A DNA stretch of 64,000 nt, taken from positions 397,301 to 461,300 of the forward strand of contig CALLQI010000003.1 in assembly GCA_938014885.1 (NCBI GenBank). The letters are read 5' to 3'. Below are positions 23,537-32,086 of the stretch, piece after piece. Origin of the DNA: an uncultured bacterium. GTDB taxonomy: Bacteria; Planctomycetota; UBA8742; UBA2392. Numbering within the stretch: position 1 is the first letter of the stretch; every line of letters starts with the position of its first letter. A model generated the notes under the pieces. That model saw only the letters and a list, made by a program, of their open reading frames with translations, searched no databases and was not told where the DNA came from. The translations under genes were made by a program, and so were the position numbers.

Positions 23537-25837
23537 CTACCTTTTCAGCATCGCGTATTCGGGGATCTCGCTCAGGTCGATGCCTGCGGCCTCGGCGGCG
23601 GCCTTCACCGCGCCGGTGAACACGTCGTCTTCCTGCAGGTCCACCCTGGGCACGTCGGTGCCTTCGGTCAGCAGGCGCAGACGCAAATGCTGCCGCACCA
23701 GAAAGCGCAGGTCTTCGCTGGAGGCCTTCAGGCCCAGTTGCTTCTCAAGTTCCGCGAAGCCCGCGTAGCCGTCAGTCTTGCGGCCGTCACCCTTGGCCAG
23801 CTCGATCAGCTTCACCTTGTCGCCGGACATCAGCTTGTCCATGTACGCGCTGAAAGCGGGGTTTTCCTGCGCGGCCTCTAGTTCGTCGTAGATCCAGCCT
23901 TCGAACAGGCGGGGCTTGAGTTCGGTGTCCGGGGTAACGCCGCGGTCGTACCACGGCATGCCGCTTACCGGGCCCATGAAGCGGGCGACGGTCAGCAGCA
24001 GCGACATCTGGCGCGCGTCCTGCTCAAGCTCAGAACCATTCAGCGGGATCAGCTCCTGCACAATCGCGCGGCCGAAAGTGCGGGTGCCCGCGACTTTGGC
24101 GCGCTTGTGTTCCTGCAGGGCACCGGCCAGCACTTCACCTGCGTCGGCGGTGCCACCGTTGACCAGCACGGTGATGCTGAGCTTCAGGTCGCCGTCGCCG
24201 CTGGTCTTGTACTCGGTGCGGGGCGCAAGCTCGACGCTGCGGCCCATGCTCAGCGTGACCAGCGTGTCCTTGGGCAGGAACAGTGATGCAACCTGCGTCG
24301 CCGCGTCCACACTGCCACCGGCGCAATCGCGCAGGTCAAGGATCAGCGTCTTCAATTCCTGCTTGCGCAACGCTTCAAGTCCTTCCTTCACCTTGGTGGG
24401 GGACGAAGCATTCAGCTCAACCACATGAATCATGCCAATGCCGCCGGGCAGCATTTCGCTGGTGACGGCCTCGTAGGCCGGGGCCTGGTGCGTCAGGTGC
24501 ACCCAGCGCGAAAGCAGCCAGCCGTCACGCATGATGTTGATGCCCAACGTTGTGCCCATGGCGCCCTGGAACTGGCTTACGGCCTCATCGAGTGGCAGCA
24601 GCTGGAACGGGTTGTCGTCGTAGGGCAGGTCGTCTTTGCGGCGCAATTCGTGCACGCGGGCCGGGGTCACGCCGCGCACGACGCGATAGATGCGGTCGCC
24701 GGGGCGGATGCCGGCCTGCTGAGCGGGGCTGCCCGGTTTGACGCTGAGCACGCGGATCAGGCGGGTCTGGCTGCGTTCATTCATGCGCGCGCTGCCCAGC
24801 AGCAGGCCCAGCGTGGGCACAGCAAAGCGGCGAATTTCGCCCGCGTCGCGAAGCTGGTTGTCTTCCAGCAGGCAGGTGTAGGGATCAAAGCCGTCCAGCA
24901 TGCCGCTGGCGGCCGCGTACAGAAGTTTGCGCCCGGCGATGGCGTCGGGATAGATGTAGCGTTCCTTGATCATCTTCTCGACGGTATCGAGCAGCTTGGT
25001 GTCGATGCGCTCAACTTTTTCCTGGCCCGGCAGGCGGCCTTCCATCGCGGCTTCGAAGCGCTTGATCGCGCGTTCGTAATCCAGCGCGCGCTTGGCGATG
25101 CGGCCGCGAATCGTGGGTTCTTCGGCCAGCAGCTCAAGCAGCGGCTTGGCGTCCTGCGTGATCTGGTTGATTTCACCCAGCGCCAGCGCGGCGCGGATCT
25201 TGAAGGCGTCATTGTCGCTGCCAAGCAATTCGCGCAGCACGGAAGTCGCGGTCGTGTCCTTGCTGCTGCGCCAGAGTGCCACGGCAAGCTGCACGCGTAC
25301 TTCCGGGTCAAAGACCTTGTCTTTCAACGCGGCGCGCAGCAGTTCTTCGTGGCGGGTGCTGGCGATGGCACCCAGCACTTCGGCGGCGGCCACGCGTATG
25401 GCCATGTCGGCGTCACTGGTGACGATTTCAAGCAGGCCCTTCACGCCGGCGTCCCAGCCACCGTTGCTGAGCGAGCCGAGTGTCCACACCGCGCGCCATC
25501 CGGCGATGCGCGGCAGCGCGGGCATCAGCTTGACCTTGGCCTGCAACTCGGGTGCGACCTGCATGCCCAGGTCTTCAATTGCTTCAGCCAGCTTGAAGGC
25601 CTCGTTCAGGTCCTTGGCGGCGGAAAGCTTGCCGGTCAGGTCTTCCAGTTCCTTCAGGATCGCTTCGCGCGTTGCATTGCTTGCGACTTCGCCATCGGCG
25701 TCGCTGTTGTTCTGGACAAGGTACTTGTCGGTATCGATGGCCGGCTGGGTGGAACTGTCCACCGGCTTGGTTTCGGTGCGTGAGCACGCCGCCACAAACA
25801 GCAGCATCAGTGACAGCGTGATGATTCCCTGGCGCAT
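23537..25837 (-). CDS. S41-type lipoprotein with HEAT repeats and PDZ, catalytic residues lost
   Basis: The 766-residue protein has a lipoprotein signal (LLFVAAC, Cys18), a HEAT-like helical region (about residues 100-260), a PDZ domain (VKPGSPAQQAGIRPGDRIYR) and a C-terminal-processing-peptidase domain with LILDLRDCAGGSVDAA. In S41 proteases the nucleophile is the second Ser of SASASE and the base is the Lys of TFGKG, 25 residues later. Here these are Asp565 (TADAGE) and Arg590 (TFGRA), with the 25-residue spacing kept. The protein therefore looks like a pseudoprotease, perhaps a peptide-binding scaffold. ATG 25837 is supported by GGAGAAG. Confidence 0.88.
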   Translation of the reverse strand: MRQGIITLSLMLLFVAACSRTETKPVDSSTQPAIDTDKYLVQNNSDADGEVASNATREAILKELEDLTGKLSAAKDLNEAFKLAEAIEDLGMQVAPELQAKVKLMPALPRIAGWRAVWTLGSLSNGGWDAGVKGLLEIVTSDADMAIRVAAAEVLGAIASTRHEELLRAALKDKVFDPEVRVQLAVALWRSSKDTTATSVLRELLGSDNDAFKIRAALALGEINQITQDAKPLLELLAEEPTIRGRIAKRALDYERAIKRFEAAMEGRLPGQEKVERIDTKLLDTVEKMIKERYIYPDAIAGRKLLYAAASGMLDGFDPYTCLLEDNQLRDAGEIRRFAVPTLGLLLGSARMNERSQTRLIRVLSVKPGSPAQQAGIRPGDRIYRVVRGVTPARVHELRRKDDLPYDDNPFQLLPLDEAVSQFQGAMGTTLGINIMRDGWLLSRWVHLTHQAPAYEAVTSEMLPGGIGMIHVVELNASSPTKVKEGLEALRKQELKTLILDLRDCAGGSVDAATQVASLFLPKDTLVTLSMGRSVELAPRTEYKTSGDGDLKLSITVLVNGGTADAGEVLAGALQEHKRAKVAGTRTFGRAIVQELIPLNGSELEQDARQMSLLLTVARFMGPVSGMPWYDRGVTPDTELKPRLFEGWIYDELEAAQENPAFSAYMDKLMSGDKVKLIELAKGDGRKTDGYAGFAELEKQLGLKASSEDLRFLVRQHLRLRLLTEGTDVPRVDLQEDDVFTGAVKAAAEAAGIDLSEIPEYAMLKR

Positions 25838-25954
25838 GATCTTCTCCGGGGCCGGATTATCGGACGGCCTCACAGGCTTATACGCGATGAATCGCTTCCC
25901 GTGGCGGGGGAATTTGCTGGAATCCGGACGGCGCTACGGGGTTGTTGTGTCTAT

Positions 25955-28159
25955 ATGAACACGCTTGATCTCCGAGTTGAAGGCATGACCTGCGCCCACT
26001 GCGCCCGCAGTGTCGAGAAAACACTGCTGGGCGTGCCCGGTGTGGCCACGGCCGAGGCCGACTTTGCCAGCGGCAACGTGCGCATCACCCATGAGGGCGC
26101 GGCCCCCAGCCACAAGGTGCTGGGGCCGGCCGTCAGCAAGGGCGGCTACAGGTTGCTGGACCAAGCCGAAGCTGAACGCACCGACGCCGCAAGCTCGGCC
26201 CGGGCTGAGCAGCGCCGCAACCTGCGGCTGTTGATTGCGGGTGCAGCGCTGAGCGCTCCGGTGATGGCGTTTCACTACGCCGGGCTGCACGGGCTGGTGT
26301 GGGATGCGGTGAGTCTTGGACTGGCGGTGCTGATCCAGGCGACGGTGGGACTGGACTTCTATCGCGGCGCGGTGGCAGGCATTCGCACGCGCACGTTTGG
26401 CATGGACGTGCTGGTCAGCATCGGCATGGCCAGCGGGCTGGTTTACGGCGCGCTGCTGGTGATCTTTGGCTGGCCGCTGCCCGAAGGCCTGGACAAACAC
26501 GTCTTCTTTGAGGCCGCGACCCTGCTGGTGGTCTTCCTGCGGCTGGGTAAGTACGTCGAAGCCCGCGCCCGTGCCGGCGCACTGACCAGCCTGCGCAGCC
26601 TGCTGGCGCTGGCCCCGCCCACGGCGCGCGTGCTGCGCGACGGGGCCGAGCAAAGCATCCCCGCCGGCGACGTGAAGACCGGCGAAGTGTGTGTGGTCAG
26701 TGCCGGCGGGCGCATCCCTGTGGACGGCGAGATTGTCGAAGGCGGCGCCGACGTGGACGAAGCGCTGTTGACCGGTGAGCCCGTGCCCGTAGCGCGTGCG
26801 AAGGGCGACACCGTGCGCGCGGGCACGATTGCCACCAACGGTACGCTGCAAGTGCGCGCGACCGCCGTGGGCAGCGCAACGGCGCTGGCGCACATCGTGC
26901 GGATGGTGGAAGAAGCGCAGCGCACCAAGGCCCCGATCCAGCGCCTGGCTGACCGCATCAGCAACATCTTTGTGCCGGCAGTGGTGCTGATTGCGGTGAC
27001 GTCGATGGCGGCGTGGTTGCTGGCAGGCCACGGAGCGGCCCGTGCGATTACCCATGCGATTGCGGTGCTCGTGATTGCCTGCCCTTGCGCGCTGGGCATT
27101 GCGGTGCCCGCAGCGATCATGATCGGCAGCGGGGCTTCGTTGCGGCGCGGGATACTGGTCAAGAACGGCGCAGCCCTTGAGATCATCAGCAAGGTCAAGA
27201 TCTTCGCCTTCGACAAGACCGGCACCCTGACTGAAGGCAAGCCATCGGTGACGGCGGTGCATCGGGCGAGCGACTATAAGGAAGAGAGTGTATTCGCGGC
27301 GCTGCGTGCCGTGGCCAGTGCCAGCCGCCACCCCTTTGCCGCAGCCGCCGGCGGCGAGTGCGAGCGGCGCTACCCGGGCACGCCCGCCCCTGCCGGCGTG
27401 CGCGCCTTTGAGTTTGCGGGCAAGGGTGTGGTCGCGGTGCATGACGGCCGCACGCTGCTGCTGGGCACGGCTGCTCTGATGACTGAGCAAAAGGCCGAGA
27501 TCCCGGGCGAATTGGCCGCAGCGGGCGACGCGATGCGCGCCGCCGGTGATTCGGTCAGCTTTCTGGCAGATGGCGGCCACGTGATTGCCGCGATTGGTTT
27601 CCAGGATGCGGTCCGGCCCGAGGCCGCGCCGACCCTGAAGGCCCTGCGCGATGCCGGCGCCCGCACGGTGCTGCTGACCGGCGACCACGAAACGGCGGCA
27701 CGGCGCGTGGCTGCGGCGCTGGGCATTGAAGAAGTGCACGCGGGTCTTTCGCCGGCGGCCAAGCTGGAGCACATCGACCGCTTGCGGTTGACTGGCGTCA
27801 TCGCAATGGTGGGCGACGGCATCAATGACGCGCCCGCGCTGGCCCGGGCCCACGTGGGCGTGGCGATTGCGGAAGGCAGCGACGTCGCCAAGGAAACCGG
27901 CGACGTGGTGCTGCGCCGGCTGGCCGACCTGCCGCAGGTGCTGGATATTGGAAGGCGCAGCCTGCGCGCGATCCGCCAGAACCTGTTCCTGAGCCTGGTT
28001 TATAACGCGATCGGCATCCCGCTGGCGGCCGGCGCGCTGGTCTGGGCGGGGGTCTTCCTGCCGCCAAGCTTTGCCGCGCTGGCCATGGTGCTGAGCGACC
28101 TGAGTGTGGCCGGCAACAGCGCGCGACTGGCGCTGGAGCTTCGGAAGAAGCAGACCTAG
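25955..28159 (+). CDS. copA: Copper-translocating P1B-type ATPase
   Basis: The 734-residue pump has one N-terminal metal-binding domain (GMTCAHC, Cys13 and Cys16), eight expected membrane helices, the ion-binding CPC motif at residues 376-378, phosphorylation site DKTGT at Asp420, an HP motif (SRHPFAAA) and the hinge GDGIND at 620-625. CPC with a CxxC domain fits Cu(I) export rather than zinc. It may protect the cell or supply copper to the caa3 oxidase. ATG 25955 lies just before the metal-binding domain. The promoter must lie in the 117-bp divergent region shared with the S41 gene. Confidence 0.93.
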   Translation: MNTLDLRVEGMTCAHCARSVEKTLLGVPGVATAEADFASGNVRITHEGAAPSHKVLGPAVSKGGYRLLDQAEAERTDAASSARAEQRRNLRLLIAGAALSAPVMAFHYAGLHGLVWDAVSLGLAVLIQATVGLDFYRGAVAGIRTRTFGMDVLVSIGMASGLVYGALLVIFGWPLPEGLDKHVFFEAATLLVVFLRLGKYVEARARAGALTSLRSLLALAPPTARVLRDGAEQSIPAGDVKTGEVCVVSAGGRIPVDGEIVEGGADVDEALLTGEPVPVARAKGDTVRAGTIATNGTLQVRATAVGSATALAHIVRMVEEAQRTKAPIQRLADRISNIFVPAVVLIAVTSMAAWLLAGHGAARAITHAIAVLVIACPCALGIAVPAAIMIGSGASLRRGILVKNGAALEIISKVKIFAFDKTGTLTEGKPSVTAVHRASDYKEESVFAALRAVASASRHPFAAAAGGECERRYPGTPAPAGVRAFEFAGKGVVAVHDGRTLLLGTAALMTEQKAEIPGELAAAGDAMRAAGDSVSFLADGGHVIAAIGFQDAVRPEAAPTLKALRDAGARTVLLTGDHETAARRVAAALGIEEVHAGLSPAAKLEHIDRLRLTGVIAMVGDGINDAPALARAHVGVAIAEGSDVAKETGDVVLRRLADLPQVLDIGRRSLRAIRQNLFLSLVYNAIGIPLAAGALVWAGVFLPPSFAALAMVLSDLSVAGNSARLALELRKKQT

Positions 28160-28276
28160 CCACCCAAAGGGGTAAGTGGTGTGACAAATTGACCACCGGG
28201 TCACCCGGATTTGCTTTGGAGTTCCTTGACACGAAAGCTAGGGTCCTGCGCTTCGTGGGGTACGGGAGGTGCGCCC

Positions 28277-28699
28277 GTGCAAGGCAGATATGTACATCTG
28301 AGGTCCGGTGTAATCATCGCCAACGCCAAGCAGGCGGAGATGATTCGTGAGCCCCTGGCTGACCTCGAACAGCTGCGCCTGGATGCCTTCGACTACGTCC
28401 AGGACGCGCTCGAATACATCAACCGCCGACACCCGCACGTGGTAATCGCTGATTACGAACGCTTCGGCGCGGCTGGCATCCACGGCCTGGCTGAGATCAT
28501 GCACATCGCCGATTGCCCGGTGATCTTGATCGTGCGTGACGTGAGCGAGTGGGAACGCGAGCAGTTCAACACGCTTGGCGTACACGCGATTTTCGAGGGC
28601 AAGTTCAAGCTGGCCGACCTCGCCGCCAGCGTGGACCGGGCATTGAAGCGCCGCCGCCGCATCGGCAGCAGCGACCGCCTGCCGGTAGTTTCGGTCTAG
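28277..28699 (+). CDS. Degenerate response-regulator receiver protein
   Basis: The 140-residue protein begins at GTG 28277, supported by GGGAGGTG seven bases upstream; a longer TTG start at 28211 lacks a site. The pattern fits a receiver domain: strand GVIIAN, strand HVVIADY with Asp59 at the phospho-acceptor place, strand CPVILIV and Lys109 in FEGKF. The usual acidic pair at the first strand is missing (IIANAK), as is the Thr/Ser after strand four, so phosphorylation would be weak or absent. The ANTAR-like tail is lacking; the C-terminus is basic (KRRRR). Likely a stand-alone signalling or binding protein. Confidence 0.7.
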   Translation: MQGRYVHLRSGVIIANAKQAEMIREPLADLEQLRLDAFDYVQDALEYINRRHPHVVIADYERFGAAGIHGLAEIMHIADCPVILIVRDVSEWEREQFNTLGVHAIFEGKFKLADLAASVDRALKRRRRIGSSDRLPVVSV

Positions 28700-28740
28700 C
28701 AGCCAACACCAAACCAGTCGAATCAGGCGAAGTTCGTGTT

Positions 28741-28817
28741 ACAGGCTTCCAGCCTGCACGTTCTTGCACTTCCGTTTCCGCAGGCCCGAGGCCCGCGGAC
28801 GTGCCGCCGGGACGTTC
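28741..28817. repeat. Intergenic hairpin module
   Basis: The 303-bp gap 28700-29002 begins with a CAGGCTTCCAGCCTG palindrome at 28744-28758 and a GGCCCGAGGCCCGCGG segment at about 28783. Similar motifs occur at about 13530 (GGCTGGAAGCC) and 45965 (GCGGGCCGGAGGCC). No gene is seen. Confidence 0.55.
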
Positions 28818-28882
28818 GCAACACCGATTTGCACTGAGTGCATTGCTTCGAACGCCAGCATGCACAAAGGCTTGCGTTCATG

Positions 28883-28956
28883 GGGGCGTCCGGTTAGCCT
28901 TGGCCCCTCTGCAATCTGGAATTTGCAAACCTGGCCTGTGGAAAACCGGACGCCCC
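28883..28956 (+). promoter_or_regulatory. Long structured leader, 13-bp closing stem
   Basis: A 74-nt segment ends 46 bases before the ATG of the surface-protein gene. Its ends, 28883-28895 and 28944-28956, are perfectly complementary over 13 bp (GGGGCGTCCGGTT with AACCGGACGCCCC). Inside, GGCC pairs with GGCC and TGCAA with TTGCA, separated by near-symmetric internal loops, ending in an 8-nt loop. It could be a cis-regulatory RNA of the downstream gene. It does not match a riboswitch class I can recognise. Confidence 0.5.
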
Positions 28957-29002
28957 ACGCGTTCCGGCTCTGCTTGAGCGCCCCTGAGGGCGGGAGACGA
29001 TC

Positions 29003-31084
29003 ATGCGGCATGCAGCAGCGTTGATGGTAGTGCTGGCGGTTGTAAGTGGCTCACTTCTGGCGCAGGCACCGACGGCAACACCCGGCGCGGGGCTCACCAC
29101 CCAGACCGCCACCACATACTCCGTTTCAGTGGCGGCTGGCGCGACCCTTGCCAACTGTTCGCTTACCTTTGAAGAGCTTGTCACGCCGGAGAACGTGCAG
29201 ATCACCTCGATCACCGGCACGGCACCCACTGGCGTCACGATCAATCCTGATCCGGGGACACTGCCCACAGGCCTCGCAGCCTCGCAGCTGTTTGAACTGA
29301 CGGGTACTGTGGCGGCCTCAAACACGCCTGGCGACTTTGTGTTCACGATCACGGTGGATGACGCCGGTACGCAGCAAACGGTGTTCACCGTTACGCTGAC
29401 CCTGACCAACTCCAACCCGACCATGTCGGCGGGCACGGACGCGGTCAGCGGTACGGGAACTGGCGGCGACCCGTTTGATTCCGCCAGCCAGACGACGGGC
29501 ACGACCCCGGTGCTGGCCCTGGCAGAAGTTGACGACGTGAACAGCGGCCAGACCCTGGCGTTGGGCACCATCACACCGGGCGGCGGCAACCCCAGCGCCG
29601 TTTTCAACATCACCAGCAACAGCCCGGCCGCTGGCGCGACACTGATCATCACAGCCACCGCGGGCTCGGCTTTGGCAGGCGGCGACGTGGGCACTCACAC
29701 CTTCAACATCATCGTCAACGACGGCGGCGGCGGTACTGTGGCCGTCAACATTTCCATCGTGGTGGCCGCAGCCAACGTGGCCCCGGTGCTTGGTGCGCCG
29801 TCAGGCACTGTGGACCTGAACGTGGCCGGCACGGACCCGAACTTCACCGCAACCTGTGTCGTGGGCGACGACCTGTCGATCACCTTTGGCGCAACAGACG
29901 CCAACGGCGCGGACAACCTGGACCTGACCGTAACCCGCACGGCCGGCTCGCTGGCATCCATCGCCGCGGCCGGATTCACGGGCGCGACTACAGACAGCGG
30001 AACCAGCCCGGTTTCCGTGACGCTGGGCGGTACCGCCAGCACGGCGGGCACGATCACGCTGCAGATCGATGTGGACGACAACGCAGGCGGCACCGACACG
30101 TACACCATCGCAATCACGATTACGGCCCCGGGCACGCCCAACATCACGGTCACGGGCGCACTGACGGCATTCACGACCACGGGCACGGGTGTACCAAGCA
30201 CCGAGCAAAGCTACACGGTTTCGGGCGCTGATTTGACGGCCGACATCGTGATCACCGCGCCGACACACTTCCAGGTCAGCACCACAGGCGGCGGCGTGGG
30301 CTTCGGCACCAGCGTCAACCTGACACCGGCCGGCGGCACCGTGGGCAACACGACCATTTTCGTGCGCTACAACCCGTCCGTGACGGGCAGCCACAACGGC
30401 AACATCACCCACACCAGCACCGGTGCGACGCTGCGCAACCAGGCGGTCAGCGGCTCGGTCAATGCGCCTACGGCGGCGTCACTCAGCACCGGCAGCGGCA
30501 ACCCAGGGTCCAAGAATGTTTCGCCGGGCAGCACCAGCAGCGCGCTGGTGTTCCGCATCAATGAAACCGGCGGCGGCACGGCCTACACCCTGACCGGTGC
30601 CAGCATCGACATTGCGACGCTGGGCAACACGGGCGGCCAGGCGGTGGTTCGGATCGCCAGCGTGCAACTGCGCCGTGGCAGCACGGTGCTGGGCACGATC
30701 ACGAACGGCGGCGCGGGCTGGAGCGTCGCAGGCGACATCGTCACGGTCAACTTCACGGGCCTGTCGAACAGCGTCAGTGCCGGCAGCTCCGTCAACTACA
30801 CCCTCACGATCACTTTCACCGGGGCGGCCATCCCGACCCCGCGCCCGCAGTACATCGCTTCGGTGACGGCGGCAGACATCACCGGCAGCGTGGTTCTGAC
30901 CGGCACATCGGTGACAGGCGGCACGCTGACGCTGGCGGAGTCGACGCCCGACGACCCGTTTGCCGATGACGATACCGATGAAGAAGGCTGCGAGCTTGCA
31001 GTCGGCGGCGGACCCGCATGGCCTGCGCTGGCGCTGCTGATGCTGGCGGGTGTGCTGGCGGTGGCACGTCGCCGCCGGGCATAA
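29003..31084 (+). CDS. Large secreted Thr/Gly-rich surface protein with C-terminal sorting signal
   Basis: The 693-residue protein has an N-terminal signal peptide (VVSGSLLAQA) and a long Thr/Gly/Ser/Val-rich body of Ig-like or cadherin-like repeats (TFNIIVNDGGGGTVAVNI, TYTIAITITAPG, SVTLGGTASTAGTITLQI). The C-terminus has an acidic spacer, the motif EEGCELAVGGGPAWP, a hydrophobic helix and RRRR. This resembles MYXO-CTERM/Synerg-CTERM type tripartite signals that are cut near the Gly/Cys and anchored at the surface. The ATG has GGGAG upstream. Binding partner unknown. A structured leader precedes it. Confidence 0.82.
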   Translation: MRHAAALMVVLAVVSGSLLAQAPTATPGAGLTTQTATTYSVSVAAGATLANCSLTFEELVTPENVQITSITGTAPTGVTINPDPGTLPTGLAASQLFELTGTVAASNTPGDFVFTITVDDAGTQQTVFTVTLTLTNSNPTMSAGTDAVSGTGTGGDPFDSASQTTGTTPVLALAEVDDVNSGQTLALGTITPGGGNPSAVFNITSNSPAAGATLIITATAGSALAGGDVGTHTFNIIVNDGGGGTVAVNISIVVAAANVAPVLGAPSGTVDLNVAGTDPNFTATCVVGDDLSITFGATDANGADNLDLTVTRTAGSLASIAAAGFTGATTDSGTSPVSVTLGGTASTAGTITLQIDVDDNAGGTDTYTIAITITAPGTPNITVTGALTAFTTTGTGVPSTEQSYTVSGADLTADIVITAPTHFQVSTTGGGVGFGTSVNLTPAGGTVGNTTIFVRYNPSVTGSHNGNITHTSTGATLRNQAVSGSVNAPTAASLSTGSGNPGSKNVSPGSTSSALVFRINETGGGTAYTLTGASIDIATLGNTGGQAVVRIASVQLRRGSTVLGTITNGGAGWSVAGDIVTVNFTGLSNSVSAGSSVNYTLTITFTGAAIPTPRPQYIASVTAADITGSVVLTGTSVTGGTLTLAESTPDDPFADDDTDEEGCELAVGGGPAWPALALLMLAGVLAVARRRRA

Positions 31085-31133
31085 AAGATGTGTCGTATTA
31101 GTCCCGTTGCGGCGTGTGCTGTAACGGGCTGGC

Positions 31134-31163
31134 TTGACCGGACTGGAACTAACTGACTATCTT
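31134..31163 (+). promoter_or_regulatory. Candidate sigma-70 promoter of the TPR-lipoprotein operon
   Basis: TTGACC at 31134-31139 and TATCTT at 31158-31163 are separated by 18 bp, about 75 bp upstream of the lipoprotein start. The match is five of six and four of six to the standard hexamers. A CCCGTT...AACGGG hairpin at about 31103-31127 would separate it from the previous gene. Confidence 0.4.
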
Positions 31164-31236
31164 GTGGTACCGGCAAACAGACCTAACCTCTTCGGACCGG
31201 ACCATGTGGCAGGAAAGCGGGGGCGCAGTGACTGCG

Positions 31237-32007
31237 ATGAGCAAACTCGGCGTGGCAATTGTAACGGGCGCGATGGCGCTGGTGCTGGGCGCCTGCGGGT
31301 CGTCCATGAACGTAAAGCAGGGCGCGGAAGAGCTTTCGATCTCGGAAAGCGACTACCTTGACGCCCTTCGCCACCAGGACGACGGCGACTACTTTGAATC
31401 GATCGAGTCCTGGAAGCTCGTCATTGACGACGAGCCGGAATGGGCGCTGGCCCACTTCAACCTGGGTGTGCTGTACGACCGCCTGAACATGATGCCTGAG
31501 GCGACCGAGTGCTACGAAATCGCCGTCAACATCGCCGACGTCAAGAAGCTCAGCCCGGACTACGCGGTTTACAACATGCACCTTGGTGCTGCGTACCTGC
31601 GTTCAGGCCTGACCACGGAGGCCTTGGCCGCCCTGAAACTGGCCGAACAAGGCGACCAGTTCAACCCGGCGGTGCACTACAACCTGGCCGCCTGCTACAT
31701 GCTGATGAAGAACTACGACACGGCCGTGCTGCACGCCGACCTGGCCGTGGACTTGACGGCCCAGCCCGGCGCACAGAATGAAACCAACCTGGCACCGGAT
31801 GTTGACCGTACGCGCCTGATGCGCTACCTGATGCGCCAGGCCGAGTGCCACATCCACCGCGGTGAGTTCGAGAAGGCCGAAATTGCCATCAAGCGCATTC
31901 GCACCCAGTGCAAAGAAGAAGTTCCGGCCGGCCTGTGGGACTTGCTGAACAAGCAGCGCAAGGCCTCTGAGGCCGAAAAGGCAGCCGCGGAAGGCAGTAA
32001 CGGATAG
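31237..32007 (+). CDS. TPR-repeat lipoprotein
   Basis: The 256-residue protein starts MSKLGVAIVTGAMALVLGAC, with Cys20 lipidated; a GTG at 31228 is an alternative start. At least four tetratricopeptide repeats follow (for example WALAHFNLGVLYDRLNMMPEA, VYNMHLGAAYLRSGLTTEAL and VHYNLAACYMLMKNYDTAV). The architecture is like PilF/PilW pilotins, the outer-membrane lipoproteins that help assemble the type IV pilus secretin. Its place 79 bp upstream of pilB and near pilT supports a pilus role, though this is inference. The C-terminal tail is charged and rich in Ala. Confidence 0.78.
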   Translation: MSKLGVAIVTGAMALVLGACGSSMNVKQGAEELSISESDYLDALRHQDDGDYFESIESWKLVIDDEPEWALAHFNLGVLYDRLNMMPEATECYEIAVNIADVKKLSPDYAVYNMHLGAAYLRSGLTTEALAALKLAEQGDQFNPAVHYNLAACYMLMKNYDTAVLHADLAVDLTAQPGAQNETNLAPDVDRTRLMRYLMRQAECHIHRGEFEKAEIAIKRIRTQCKEEVPAGLWDLLNKQRKASEAEKAAAEGSNG

Positions 32008-32086
32008 CCGGTTAGTCGGCACGACGGGGCAGAATCTGCGGGCTGCGGCACGACTGTCGGGCCCGCGCCAGTGACGGAGCTTCAGC

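Noticed and set aside
25934..28204. 756-codon minus-strand open frame opposite copA
   Set aside because: It is His/Arg/Gln-rich shadow sequence; copA motifs on the plus strand are complete.
28883..28956. Known riboswitch class such as cyclic di-GMP
   Set aside because: The conserved loop sequences of the classes I know are not found; only the long hairpin is supported.
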